Assembly: GCA_038116745.1 (NCBI GenBank)
Contig: JAYODW010000049.1
Span: 1-31,709, forward strand
Direction: 5' to 3'
Origin: JAYODW01 sp038116745
GTDB lineage: Bacteria > Pseudomonadota > Gammaproteobacteria > Ga0077536
DNA length: 31,709 nucleotides
This document shows, piece by piece, positions 8,292 to 16,677 of this stretch (positions within the stretch are counted from its first letter, which is position 1; each line of letters starts with the position of its first letter). The notes under the pieces are model-generated. The model searched no databases and was not told the origin of the DNA. It worked only from the letters and a program-made list of their open reading frames with translations. A program made the position numbers and the translations under genes.

Positions 8292-8864
8292 TCAGCTGGC
8301 GTCTGCCGGTGGGGCAAAATTCACCGGACATGGCTCGCCGACACTTTCCAGGCCGGTTGCATAGACCAGGCGGCCATAGCCGACAAAAATCGCGATGCGC
8401 CACCCCAGCGCCATGATCTCGCGCTCCGAGTAGTGTTGTTTCAGTTCATCCATGAGCGCATCACCGATAGCCAGATGGTTACCGGCCATCATCTCGGTGA
8501 ATTTAAGCGCCGCTTTTTCCGCTGGTGAAAACAGTTCACTGTTCGCAAAATCCGGCAGCGCCGCCAGCATTGCATCTGAAAGACCCTGATCCCTCGCCGA
8601 GGCATACAGAGCTTTCATTCAGAGACTGCATTGATTGATTAACGCAACTTTCCGCCGCACGAGCTCGGTCAGCTTGACGCTGATCCCGTCGCCCTCGGCC
8701 ATGATGTGGTTGTAATAAAACTGCACGAAATCCTTGTAGAGATCCGGCGTCTGGGAAAAGACCTGGATCCACTCGGACCCGCCCAGCGCCTCGTCACTCA
8801 TATGCATGGTCTGCTGCAGCTCTGTCGGGAGTTCCTCGTAGGGAACCTTGCTGATTCGCAACAC
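8292..8864 (-). CDS. Carboxymuconolactone decarboxylase/AhpD-like selenoprotein (CxxU, UGA read through)
   Basis: The frame runs unbroken from GTG at 8864 to TGA at 8292 except for one in-frame TGA at 8619-8621, codon 82 of 190. Both sides are clearly one CMD/AhpD-like protein: the first part ends in the helix ...RRKVALINQCSL and the second continues ...ARDQGLSD. In homologs that place holds a redox CxxC, here C79-S-L-TGA82, so the TGA takes the position of the second cysteine. This is the hallmark of a selenocysteine codon, and a SECIS-like hairpin follows at once. The GTG start is set by GGGGAGG about 7 nt upstream. The usual histidine after the CxxC is a leucine here. The protein may reduce peroxides or act in thiol redox chemistry. 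A nonsense mutation is the alternative, in which case this is a pseudogene. Confidence 0.7.
8577..8617 (-). promoter_or_regulatory. SECIS-like hairpin directly after the in-frame UGA
   Basis: On the minus-strand mRNA, UGAAAG (8617-8612) pairs with CUUUCA (8582-8577). Three more pairs (8610-8608 with 8584-8586) follow, then AU/AU (8605-8604 with 8589-8590) and CCUC/GAGG (8602-8599 with 8592-8595). All mismatches are symmetrical, giving about 15 pairs in a 41-nt hairpin. The three-base loop is GGC and starts with G, 20 nt after the UGA. A guanosine early in the apical loop and a spacing of roughly 16-37 nt are what is expected of bacterial SECIS elements bound by SelB. The folding was done by hand. 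Confidence 0.6.
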
Positions 8865-9034
8865 CTCACTTCCTCCCCTTTTCAGTTGGACGAGGAGAGA
8901 TATAGCTAACCCGGTTGTCCTTGTCATCACGCTGAGGTGTCTTTGCATCCGCGGGTTCGCCGCGAAACCGCAACAAGCTGCGCGCCGAGGATCCTCCGTA
9001 TACTGCGCCGCAGGATTAACTGAGGGCAGCGACC

Positions 9035-9877
9035 ATGAGTACAGAACCCGAATACACACCGCCGCGCGTGTGGCAATGGGACAGCGCAAGCGGCGGTCGC
9101 TTCGCCAACATCAACCGTCCCGTGGCCGGCGCGACCCACGACCAGCCACTGCCGACTGGCAAGCACGCGCTGCAGCTGTATTCACTGGCGACGCCGAATG
9201 GCGTGAAGGTCACCATCCTGCTTGAAGAGCTGCTGGAGATGGGCATCACCGACGCGGAGTACGACGCGTATCTGATCGAAATCATCAAGGGCGAGCAGTT
9301 CGGCAGCGGCTTTGTCGAGGTCAACCCGAACTCGAAGATCCCCGCTCTTCTCGACCGCAGCACCAGCCCGCCGACCCGCGTGTTCGAATCGGGCGCCATT
9401 CTTGTATATCTCGCCGAAAAATTCGGGGCCTTTCTGCCGCAGGGCCCGGCGCGGGCTGAATGTTTCTCCTGGCTCTTCTGGCAGATGGGTAGCGCGCCGT
9501 ACCTGGGTGGCGGCTTCGGCCATTTCTACCGCTACGCCCCGGAGAAGAATGAATACGCTATCAATCGCTTCACCATGGAAGTCAAACGGCAGCTCGATGT
9601 GCTCGATCGCAATCTTGCCGATCGCCCCTACCTCTGCGGCGAGACTTATAACCTCGCCGATATTGCCGTCTATCCCTGGTATGGAGCACTGGTCATGGGC
9701 GAACTCTACGAGGCGGCTGAATTTCTGGACGTCACCACCTACACCCATGTCAGACGCTGGGCCGAGGTGATTCAGCAGCGACCGGCCGTTCAGCGCGGCC
9801 GGCGCGTAAATCGCAACTGGGGTCCTGAGGAGGAACAGCTGCCGGAACGGCATGCCGCGGGTGACTTCGCCTCCTGA
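9035..9877 (+). CDS. yghU: YghU-type glutathione transferase / disulfide-bond oxidoreductase
   Basis: This 280-residue protein is easily recognised as YghU (nu-class glutathione transferase). The N-terminal lid (WQWD, then GRFANINRPVAG) is the YghU-specific extension before the thioredoxin fold. TPNGVKV holds the glutathione-contacting Thr/Asn, and VEVNPNSKIPAL the cis-proline segment. ESGAILVYLAEKFG and GGGFGHFYRYAP are further family marks. The enzyme binds two glutathione molecules, or glutathione disulfide, and has disulfide reductase and peroxidase activity in the cytosol. Length matches E. coli YghU (about 288). It is divergent from the selenoprotein gene across a 170-nt gap, so shared control of two thiol-redox genes is possible. 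Its 3' end overlaps the permease frame by 26 nt. Confidence 0.93.
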   Translation: MSTEPEYTPPRVWQWDSASGGRFANINRPVAGATHDQPLPTGKHALQLYSLATPNGVKVTILLEELLEMGITDAEYDAYLIEIIKGEQFGSGFVEVNPNSKIPALLDRSTSPPTRVFESGAILVYLAEKFGAFLPQGPARAECFSWLFWQMGSAPYLGGGFGHFYRYAPEKNEYAINRFTMEVKRQLDVLDRNLADRPYLCGETYNLADIAVYPWYGALVMGELYEAAEFLDVTTYTHVRRWAEVIQQRPAVQRGRRVNRNWGPEEEQLPERHAAGDFAS

Positions 9878-11534
9878 GACCCGCAACGCCCGCACCGCTG
9901 TCATGCGACCACGCCTCTTTTCCGCGGGAGATATCGACGGCTTCTTTGGCCTTGCCGTCGACAACCTGGTCCAGTTCCTGCTCGTCATCGGGCTCTGCAG
10001 CGGTGTCATCGGTATGCCGATGAGCCTGCTCCTGGGCTCAGTGTTGCCGGCTGCTGCTTTGTCGATTGCGGTCGGCAACATTTTCTACGCTCGTCAGGCT
10101 CGTGCTCTGGCGGCGAGTTCGGGCCGCGATGACGTCACCGCTCTTCCCTATGGCATCAACACGGTGTCGCTCTTTGCGTTTGTTTTCCTGGTCATGCTGC
10201 CGGCCCGGATCGCCGCTGAACAAGGGGGGCAGAGCGCTGAGGAGGCGGCCCTGACGGCCTGGCAGGTCGGTCTCGCTGCCTGCTTTATCTCGGGCCTGAT
10301 TGAGCTCGGCGGCGTACTGATCGCCGACCGGGTGCGCCGCTGGACCCCGCGGGCAGCCTTGCTCTCGACTCTGAGCGGCATCGCCATCAGCTTCATTGCC
10401 ATCGATTTCGCGGTGCGGACTTTCCAGATGCCGCTGGTCGCCATGCTGCCGCTGGCGGTGATACTGGCGACGTATTTCTCCGGTGTACGCCTGCCGTGGC
10501 GGATCCCCGGTGGCGCGTGGGCGCTGGGTCTCGGGACCGCGGCCGCCTGGCTGCTGCACCTCGCCGGTCTGCCGGGGACTCCGGTTCATGCAGAGGCTGT
10601 AGCGCCCGGCTTCGCCGCACTGGGGTTTTATCCACCGCTGCCGGTACTGTCGGATCTCCTCGCCGGACTCTCTCACCCTTTGACTCTCGCCGCACTCGTG
10701 CCGGTCATCATTCCCATGGGCCTGTTTAACGTCCTCGGCTCGCTACAGAACCTGGAGTCGGCGGAGGCCGCCGGCGACGCCTATGCGACGGCACCGTCGC
10801 TCGCAGTCAATGGCCTCGGCACCCTCGCGGCGGCTGGGTTCGGGTCCTGTTTTCCAACGACCATTTACATCGGTCATCCCGGCTGGAAAGCACTCGGGGC
10901 GCGTGCGGATTACGCCACTCTGAACGCCGTTTTTTTTATGGTCGTCGCCATGCTGGGACTGTCCGGCCTGGTCAGCGCGCTGATCCCGGTTGAAGCCGGC
11001 ATGGCCATCCTGCTCTGGATCGGCATCATGATCACGGCCCAGGCGTTCCAGACCACGCCGGTGAGTCATGCTCCCGCGGTAGCGCTCGGACTCTTCCCAG
11101 CGATCGCCGGATGGGGAGTGCTCATCCTCTCGCAGACACTGGCGGCCGCCGCGATCGCAAACGGGACGCCGGATCTTGTGGCACAAACCCTGGCGCGACC
11201 GGATGCTTTCGCCAGGGCCGGGCTGCAGTTCAGCGGTCTGATTGCACTGTCTCAGGGCTTCATGCTGACCTGTCTCGTGTGGTCCGCCGCAGCAGCGCTG
11301 CTCATCGACCGTCGCTTCGCAGCCGCTGCCGGATGGATGGCCGCTGGCGCCATCCTCGCTTTCTTTGGGTTCATCCACGCAGGCAGCCTGACCCCGTCCG
11401 GCAGCGTCTATCATCTCGGCTGGGGCGCTGGCAGTCAGTGGGCGCTGGCCTATGCCGCCTGCGCGGGATTCTTCTGGTTGACGGGATGGTGGGTGCTACG
11501 AGATGGGCAGTCGTCCGATAGAGCGGTTGACTGA
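9852..11534 (+). CDS. NCS2-type xanthine/uracil permease-like membrane protein
   Basis: This is a 560-residue inner-membrane protein with about 12-14 hydrophobic segments. The sequences ALPYGINT, FSGVRLPW and FGSCFPTTIYIGHPG, the last in the substrate half-helix region, fit the nucleobase/ascorbate (NCS2, AzgA-like) permease superfamily. Such carriers take up purines or pyrimidines with protons, but this branch is distant from characterised members and the substrate is not certain. The start is open. ATG 9852 overlaps yghU by 26 nt with a GAGGAGG too far upstream (18 nt); ATG 9903, just before the first conserved segment (SAGDIDGFFGL), is equally possible. It probably shares a transcript with yghU. 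No purine-use genes are nearby. Confidence 0.7.
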   Translation: MPRVTSPPETRNARTAVMRPRLFSAGDIDGFFGLAVDNLVQFLLVIGLCSGVIGMPMSLLLGSVLPAAALSIAVGNIFYARQARALAASSGRDDVTALPYGINTVSLFAFVFLVMLPARIAAEQGGQSAEEAALTAWQVGLAACFISGLIELGGVLIADRVRRWTPRAALLSTLSGIAISFIAIDFAVRTFQMPLVAMLPLAVILATYFSGVRLPWRIPGGAWALGLGTAAAWLLHLAGLPGTPVHAEAVAPGFAALGFYPPLPVLSDLLAGLSHPLTLAALVPVIIPMGLFNVLGSLQNLESAEAAGDAYATAPSLAVNGLGTLAAAGFGSCFPTTIYIGHPGWKALGARADYATLNAVFFMVVAMLGLSGLVSALIPVEAGMAILLWIGIMITAQAFQTTPVSHAPAVALGLFPAIAGWGVLILSQTLAAAAIANGTPDLVAQTLARPDAFARAGLQFSGLIALSQGFMLTCLVWSAAAALLIDRRFAAAAGWMAAGAILAFFGFIHAGSLTPSGSVYHLGWGAGSQWALAYAACAGFFWLTGWWVLRDGQSSDRAVD

Positions 11535-11542
11535 TAACGGCT

Positions 11543-11563
11543 CGGGCCTGGAGAGCGGGCCCG
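11543..11563 (+). terminator. Short hairpin between the permease and nnrU-like genes
   Basis: CGGGCC (11543-11548) pairs with GGCCCG (11558-11563) around a nine-base loop, 9 nt after the permease stop. There is no T run, so it is only a weak terminator candidate. Confidence 0.3.
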
Positions 11564-11594
11564 CGACTGCGACTCACAGTAAAGGAGCCATGTC

Positions 11595-12155
11595 ATGTTG
11601 CTGTTCCTGACCGGGCTGGTCATTTTCTTCGCGCTGCACAGCCTGCCGATGGCGCGTAGCCTGCGCCAGAGTGCACTTGACCGCCTCGGTGCGGGTCTTT
11701 ACCGCGTCCTGTTCTCAGCGCTCTCACTACTCGGCTTCGCGCTCATGGTGAGCGGTTATGCGGACGCACCACGGCTCGTAATCTGGGAACCCCCGGCCGT
11801 GATGCGTTTTGCAACTCTGGTGCTCATGCTGCCGGTCTTCGTGCTGCTCCTGGCCACCTACCTGCCTGGTCATATCAAGTCCAAGACCCGAAATCCAACG
11901 CTGCTCGCGCTGAAGACCTGGGCCCTTGCGCACTTGCTGGTTAACGGCGACCTGCCATCCATGCTCCTGTTCGGCGCCTTTCTGGCCTGGGGTGTCATCG
12001 ACCTGATCAACGTCAAACGCAGTGGCCGCGCGGCGCAGGTCCCGCAACCGCGCGGTGGTTTCGATGTCGCCGCGGTGGCAGGTGGCCTGATGCTATACGC
12101 GCTGTTTGTTATCGACCTGCACGCCCGTCTGATCGGCGTCGCGCTGCTGCCCTGA
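11595..12155 (+). CDS. NnrU-family integral membrane protein
   Basis: This 186-residue protein has about five hydrophobic helices. It matches the NnrU family: FFALHSLPM near the N-terminus, and later the LPGHIKSKTRNP loop followed by LKTWALAHLLVNGD. NnrU proteins were named from a denitrification cluster, and the relative ZISO acts as 15-cis-zeta-carotene isomerase in carotenoid synthesis, with haem. In most bacteria the role is unknown. AAGGAG upstream supports the ATG at 11595. There is no nitrate or nitrite gene here. Its nearest neighbour downstream is squalene synthase, so a link to polyisoprenoid chemistry is conceivable but only inferred. Confidence 0.8.
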   Translation: MLLFLTGLVIFFALHSLPMARSLRQSALDRLGAGLYRVLFSALSLLGFALMVSGYADAPRLVIWEPPAVMRFATLVLMLPVFVLLLATYLPGHIKSKTRNPTLLALKTWALAHLLVNGDLPSMLLFGAFLAWGVIDLINVKRSGRAAQVPQPRGGFDVAAVAGGLMLYALFVIDLHARLIGVALLP

Positions 12156-12202
12156 CTCGGCGCAGTCTCCCGCAACGCGCTCCGGTGGCTCCGGCTGGCG
12201 TG

Positions 12203-12208
12203 TAAAAT
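12203..12208 (+). promoter_or_regulatory. Possible -10 box of the hopanoid operon
   Basis: TGTAAAATGCGCGC at 12201-12214 holds TAAAAT, one change from the sigma-70 consensus, 36 nt before the squalene synthase start. The -35 region at the right distance is poor, so this is a weak call. Confidence 0.3.
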
Positions 12209-12243
12209 GCGCGCTCTTTCGACCTCGCCGCCAGGGACCCTCC

Positions 12244-13326
12244 ATGGGCTCAGCGCCATCCGCGCAAGACGAAGCTTTTCAGCACCGGATCCTGCAGGGC
12301 GTGTCCCGGACGTTCGCGCTCACGATTCCGCAGCTGCCGCCAGCGTTGCACCGGGCCGTGGCCAACGCCTACCTGCTGTGCCGTATCGCCGACACCATTG
12401 AGGACGATGCGGGGCTGAGCTTCGACCAGAAGAAGGACTACGCCAGCCGCTTTATCCAGATCGTTGACGGCGACCTGCAGGCCGGGCAGTTTGCAGAAGA
12501 GCTCGCGCCCGCGCTCGCGGCGCACGCCACCCCGGCTGAGCGCGAGCTCATCGCCAACACCGCGGCGGTGATCCGCATCACCCATTCACTCAACCCGGCG
12601 CAACGGCAGGCAATGGCGCGCTGCGTACGCATCATGTCTGACGGCATGGTGCTCTATCAGGGCAAAGAGACTCTGGATGGCGTCGACAACCAGGCCGCCA
12701 TGGATCGTTACTGCTACTACGTCGCCGGCGTCGTCGGTGAAATGCTGACGACCCTGTTCTGCAATCATTGTCCTGAGCTCGAAGCGCGCGAGCCCGAGAT
12801 GATGCATCTGGCCGTTTCATTCGGGCAGGGATTGCAGATGACCAATATCCTCAAGGACATCTGGGACGACCGCGCTCGCGGCGCTTGCTGGCTGCCGCGG
12901 GATATCTTCGCCCGGCATGGCGTCGTTCTGAGCGAGACTGAACCCGGTACCGGTGGCCAGGGTTTCGAACTTGCGCTCGGTGAGCTCCTGGCCACCGCCC
13001 ATGGGCATCTGGCGAACGCGTTGCGCTACACCCTCATCATTCCATCACGGGAAGCCGGGATCCGCCGCTTCTGCCTGTGGGCTGTGGGGATGGCGGTGCT
13101 CACTCTGCGCAAACTCAACGGACACCGGGATTTCGCCCACGGCGATACCGTCAAGATCTCCCGGCGCGCCGTAAAAACGACCGTTCTCGCCACCAGCGCT
13201 CTGGGTCGCTCCGACAGCGGGCTGCGCGCGCTGTTCAGCCTGGCCTCCATCGGCTTGCCGAGACAGACAGTCTGCACGCCCATTGAGAGTGTTGCGGACA
13301 TCTGCGGCACACGGCCCGCCCGCTGA
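12244..13326 (+). CDS. sqs: Squalene synthase (farnesyl-diphosphate farnesyltransferase)
   Basis: This 360-residue enzyme joins two farnesyl diphosphates head to head and reduces the product to squalene, the precursor of hopanoids. The first Asp-rich motif is D50-TIE-D54-D55, the second D205-IW-D208-D209 in MTNILKDIWDD. YCYYVAGVVGEML (156-168) is the conserved helix of true squalene synthases. The length and the SRTFALTIPQLP N-terminus fit the one-enzyme, eukaryote-like type (as in some methanotrophs) better than HpnC or HpnD, which are shorter and act with HpnE. It has no obvious C-terminal membrane anchor. It opens the coupled operon with hpnG, hpnN, the CDP-alcohol transferase and hpnA. 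HpnD is the main alternative reading. Confidence 0.88.
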   Translation: MGSAPSAQDEAFQHRILQGVSRTFALTIPQLPPALHRAVANAYLLCRIADTIEDDAGLSFDQKKDYASRFIQIVDGDLQAGQFAEELAPALAAHATPAERELIANTAAVIRITHSLNPAQRQAMARCVRIMSDGMVLYQGKETLDGVDNQAAMDRYCYYVAGVVGEMLTTLFCNHCPELEAREPEMMHLAVSFGQGLQMTNILKDIWDDRARGACWLPRDIFARHGVVLSETEPGTGGQGFELALGELLATAHGHLANALRYTLIIPSREAGIRRFCLWAVGMAVLTLRKLNGHRDFAHGDTVKISRRAVKTTVLATSALGRSDSGLRALFSLASIGLPRQTVCTPIESVADICGTRPAR

Positions 13327-13360
13327 AAACGCCGTTCAGCGGCGCCCCGAGGTCTGCTCT

Positions 13361-14056
13361 GTGAAACTGGGTTTTGTTGCGGCGATGCAGGCCGAGGCCG
13401 ATGTATTTGACGCCTCCGTGCACGCCTTGCCTGGCCTCGCCGAGATGTCCGTGCTGTGCTCGGGACCCGGGCCGGACAATGCCGCCGCCGCAGCGCGTCG
13501 CCACGCGGCTGAGGATTGCGACGTCCTGGTCAGCTGGGGGCTGGCCGGTGGACTCAGCCCGTCCCTCGCTGTTGGTCGCCTGGTCTGCGGCAGCATGGCT
13601 GCGACCGCAGAAGACGAAGAACGGCCGCAGGATGCAGCGCTCGTGCGCCGGCTCAAGACACGGCTGACCGCACTCGCACCCGCCTGCGGAACGTTCCTCA
13701 GCGCTCCGCGACCACTGGCGACAGTCGAAGAGAAACGAATCGCTCACGCACGTTCCGGCGCCGCGCTGGTGGATATGGAATCAGGCGCGATACGGGCCGT
13801 TGCGGTCGAGCACGGGATCAGCTTTGTCTTTCTGCGCACGGTGATTGACTCTGCTCTGCACGACCTGCCCCCAGCCGCGCTTTTAGAGCTGGACGCCCGC
13901 GGGCGAGCGAGGACCGGCGCGGTCGCCTGCAACCTGATCCGCCATCCCTTCCAGCTGCCGGCATTGGTCCGCCTGGCGCGCAACTATCGCTGTGCCCTGA
14001 CCACCCTCCGGCACGCGGCGCGCCTGCTGACGGAGGCCGAAAGCGGCACATGCTGA
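13361..14056 (+). CDS. hpnG: HpnG, adenosylhopane phosphorylase/nucleosidase
   Basis: This 231-residue member of the purine nucleoside phosphorylase (MTAN/PNP) superfamily is hopanoid-specific by context. HpnG releases adenine from adenosylhopane to give ribosylhopane (or its phosphate), the second step of side-chain making after HpnH. The GTG at 13361 is chosen because the protein then starts with the first beta strand (KLGFVAAMQAEAD), and GAGG lies upstream; the longer frame from 13283 overlaps squalene synthase. SWGLAGGLSPSL and VDMESGAIRAVA (the nucleoside-binding Met-Glu) are the family marks. It begins 34 nt after squalene synthase and overlaps hpnN by 7 nt, a sign of translational coupling. 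Confidence 0.88.
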   Translation: MKLGFVAAMQAEADVFDASVHALPGLAEMSVLCSGPGPDNAAAAARRHAAEDCDVLVSWGLAGGLSPSLAVGRLVCGSMAATAEDEERPQDAALVRRLKTRLTALAPACGTFLSAPRPLATVEEKRIAHARSGAALVDMESGAIRAVAVEHGISFVFLRTVIDSALHDLPPAALLELDARGRARTGAVACNLIRHPFQLPALVRLARNYRCALTTLRHAARLLTEAESGTC

Positions 14057-16677
14057 AACACGTCGAAGACAAGCTCGAGGGCGGAATCGCAGCGCTGGCG
14101 GAAATCTGCCAGACCTATCGCTGGCTGGTGCTGGCGGGAGCTGTGGTGCTGGTGCTGCTGGCCGGAAGCTATACGGCGCGCAACATTGCGATCGATACAG
14201 ACACGACAGAGATGCTCAGCGCAGAGCTGCCGTGGCGCCAGACCTATGCGGCCTACCAGCAGGCGTTCCCCTATTTCTCCGACACGCTCGTCGTCGTGCT
14301 CGATGCGGCGACACCGGACCTCGCGCTGGAAGCCAGCAGCCGCCTGGCGGAATCTATGCGCCGCGATACAGAGCATTTCTCAGACGTGTTCAATCCGGCT
14401 GCGGACGACGTTCTGCTCCGCGAGCAGCTGTTGTACCTCGAGCTCGATGAAATTGAAGCTCTGACCACCGAGCTCAGCAGCGCTCAGGCTTTTCTTGGAC
14501 AGCTGGCTGCCGATCCTGGTTTGAACGGCCTGCTGATCGTACTCGAACAGATTGCCGAACACGGTGGTGCTCGCGCAGGTGTGCGCCTGGCCGACGTGCT
14601 GGAAACTCTGGCACGTTCACTCGATGAACTGGCAGCCGGCGACACGCTGCCCATGTCCTGGCAGAGCCTGCTCACCGGCTCAGTGGTCGCAGCACCCAGA
14701 CGCGTCATCTTCACAGCAAAACCGACGCTCGACTACAGCGAGGTGTTGCCGGCTGGTGCCGCGATGGAAAGCTTTCAGCAAACCCTCAGGGACCTGGGTT
14801 ACGACCGTGATGACAGCGGCGTACAAATCAGACTCACCGGGGGTGCGGCCCTGGCATACGACGAGCTCCGCAGCGTTATCAGGGGCGCCGAGCAATCCGC
14901 TCTGCTGGCTTTCATCATGGTCGCTCTGTGCCTGCTGGCGGCCCTGCGCTCGTTGCCTCTGGTCCTGGTGACTCTGCTGGCGCTGGCGGCCGGGCTGGTG
15001 CTGACTGCCGGTTTCGCCACCCTAGCGGTCGGCACCCTGAACATGATCTCGATTGCATTTGCCGTGCTGTACGTCGGGCTCGGTGTCGATTTCGCGATCC
15101 ATGTCTGCCTGCGTTATCGGGAACTGGCGGGGCGTGAAGCAAAACGCCAGGCAATCACCGCGACCATTCGCCATGTCGGCGTGTCACTGGTGCTGTGCGC
15201 GGCCACCACGGCGATCGCCTTTTTCGCCTTCCTTCCAACCTCTTACCGGGGCGTGGCAGAGCTGGGTCTGATCTCCGGGATGGGAATCCTGATCGGCCTT
15301 GCGGTCAGCCTGACGGTGTTACCAGCACTGCTGAGCATGATTCCGCAGCCACGTACTCTGCAGGTCAATGCCCGCACCGGACGTCTGCTGGGCGGGCTCT
15401 CCAGCCCCGGGCAGGCTCCGCGCATCCTCCTCGGCGCTCTTGTGCTGGCACTGCTCGCAGGGCTCTGCCTGCCGGCTGCCTACTTCGACAAGAACCCGCT
15501 GCACCTCAACGATCCGCAGGCGGAGTCCGTCAGGACGCTCGAGGAACTGGATCGCGATGGCTCAATGTCCGCAATCGCGATACTCCTGGATGACGCAGAC
15601 CGACTCGATCGTCTCGTCGGCGACCTGGATGCGCTTTCCACGGTGCGCGCGGTGGTCGAGCCGCGCAGCCTGATCCCCACAGAGCAGGCGCAGAAGCTCG
15701 CGCTCGTCGATGAGCTCAACTTCACCCTCGGCGGCACGCTGGGCACAGCACCGGCGACCCCGCTCCCGGCACAGGCAACCATTGAACGCCTGCGCAGCCT
15801 GCAGACAGGCTTCGCCGCCGCGGGCGGAGATTCCCCGGCCGCGGCGGCGGAGCGGGCCCTGGCCGCGGCGCTCGCGAGGACGCTGGAACCGCTCTCTAAT
15901 GGCAGCGATTGTGAAGCGGCCCTCACTGCAATCGAACATAAGCTGATGCATCACCTGCCAGCCCAGTTAAGACGGCTCGAGCTTGCACTGGAGGCGGACG
16001 GCCTGAGCCTCGAAACCTTGCCGGCCAATTTGAAAAAACGCTGGATCAGTCCGCAAGGGCCGTGGCGTGTGGAGGTCTATCCCCATTCCGCACCGGTCAA
16101 TAATGCGGATCTGACCGCATTCGTGGATCAGGTCCGCGGCGTCGCGGGTGACGCGGCGACAGGTGCGCCGGTGATCAACCTGGAGGCGGCCGACGCGGTC
16201 CTGCGGGCCTTCAAGCAGGCCTTTCTCACCGCCATCGGGCTGATAGCCGTCCTGCTCTGGGTTCTGCTGCGCCGTGTCCGGGACATCATCATCGTTTTTG
16301 CACCGCTGACCCTGGCGGCGCTCCTCACCTGCGCCGGCAGCGTGCTCCTAAACATTCCGTTTAATTTTGCCAATATCATCGCGCTGCCCCTGCTGATGGG
16401 GATTGGCGTGGATAGCGCTGTCCATATGCTGCACCGCTATCGCACCCTGGGTGAGCACGGCGGCTCCCTGCTGCAGAGCAGCTCGGCGCGGGCGGTTCTC
16501 TACAGCGCATTGACCACGGGCGCCAGTTTCGGGAACCTTGCCATCTCCCCCCACGCCGGTACCGCGAGCATGGGGCTCATGCTCACGGTGGGCCTGATTA
16601 CAACCACCCTGGCAACACTGATCGTTCTGCCGGCGCTGCTGCGTCGCTTCATTCCCGTCACCGGAACCCTCGCATGA
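14050..16677 (+). CDS. hpnN: HpnN, RND/MMPL-family hopanoid transporter
   Basis: This 875-residue inner-membrane protein has the two-fold RND plan: one helix at about 25-45, a large periplasmic loop (about 50-280), six helices (about 280-440), one helix (about 455-475), a second periplasmic domain (about 480-720) and a last six-helix group (about 725-870). ITAL-type GVDFAIH (first half) and GVDSAVHMLHRY (second half) are the conserved TM4 segments of the MMPL/HpnN family, which are thought to carry the proton path. HpnN moves hopanoids from the inner to the outer membrane. It is flanked by hpnG (7-nt overlap) and the CDP-alcohol transferase (4-nt ATGA overlap). Confidence 0.92.
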   Translation: MLKHVEDKLEGGIAALAEICQTYRWLVLAGAVVLVLLAGSYTARNIAIDTDTTEMLSAELPWRQTYAAYQQAFPYFSDTLVVVLDAATPDLALEASSRLAESMRRDTEHFSDVFNPAADDVLLREQLLYLELDEIEALTTELSSAQAFLGQLAADPGLNGLLIVLEQIAEHGGARAGVRLADVLETLARSLDELAAGDTLPMSWQSLLTGSVVAAPRRVIFTAKPTLDYSEVLPAGAAMESFQQTLRDLGYDRDDSGVQIRLTGGAALAYDELRSVIRGAEQSALLAFIMVALCLLAALRSLPLVLVTLLALAAGLVLTAGFATLAVGTLNMISIAFAVLYVGLGVDFAIHVCLRYRELAGREAKRQAITATIRHVGVSLVLCAATTAIAFFAFLPTSYRGVAELGLISGMGILIGLAVSLTVLPALLSMIPQPRTLQVNARTGRLLGGLSSPGQAPRILLGALVLALLAGLCLPAAYFDKNPLHLNDPQAESVRTLEELDRDGSMSAIAILLDDADRLDRLVGDLDALSTVRAVVEPRSLIPTEQAQKLALVDELNFTLGGTLGTAPATPLPAQATIERLRSLQTGFAAAGGDSPAAAAERALAAALARTLEPLSNGSDCEAALTAIEHKLMHHLPAQLRRLELALEADGLSLETLPANLKKRWISPQGPWRVEVYPHSAPVNNADLTAFVDQVRGVAGDAATGAPVINLEAADAVLRAFKQAFLTAIGLIAVLLWVLLRRVRDIIIVFAPLTLAALLTCAGSVLLNIPFNFANIIALPLLMGIGVDSAVHMLHRYRTLGEHGGSLLQSSSARAVLYSALTTGASFGNLAISPHAGTASMGLMLTVGLITTTLATLIVLPALLRRFIPVTGTLA

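Noticed and set aside
8536..8772. Alternative minus-strand frame reading through the TGA region of the AhpD-like gene, as sign of a frameshift
   Set aside because: Its translation has no CMD-family sequence. The family sequence on both sides of the TGA is in one frame, so no frameshift is needed.
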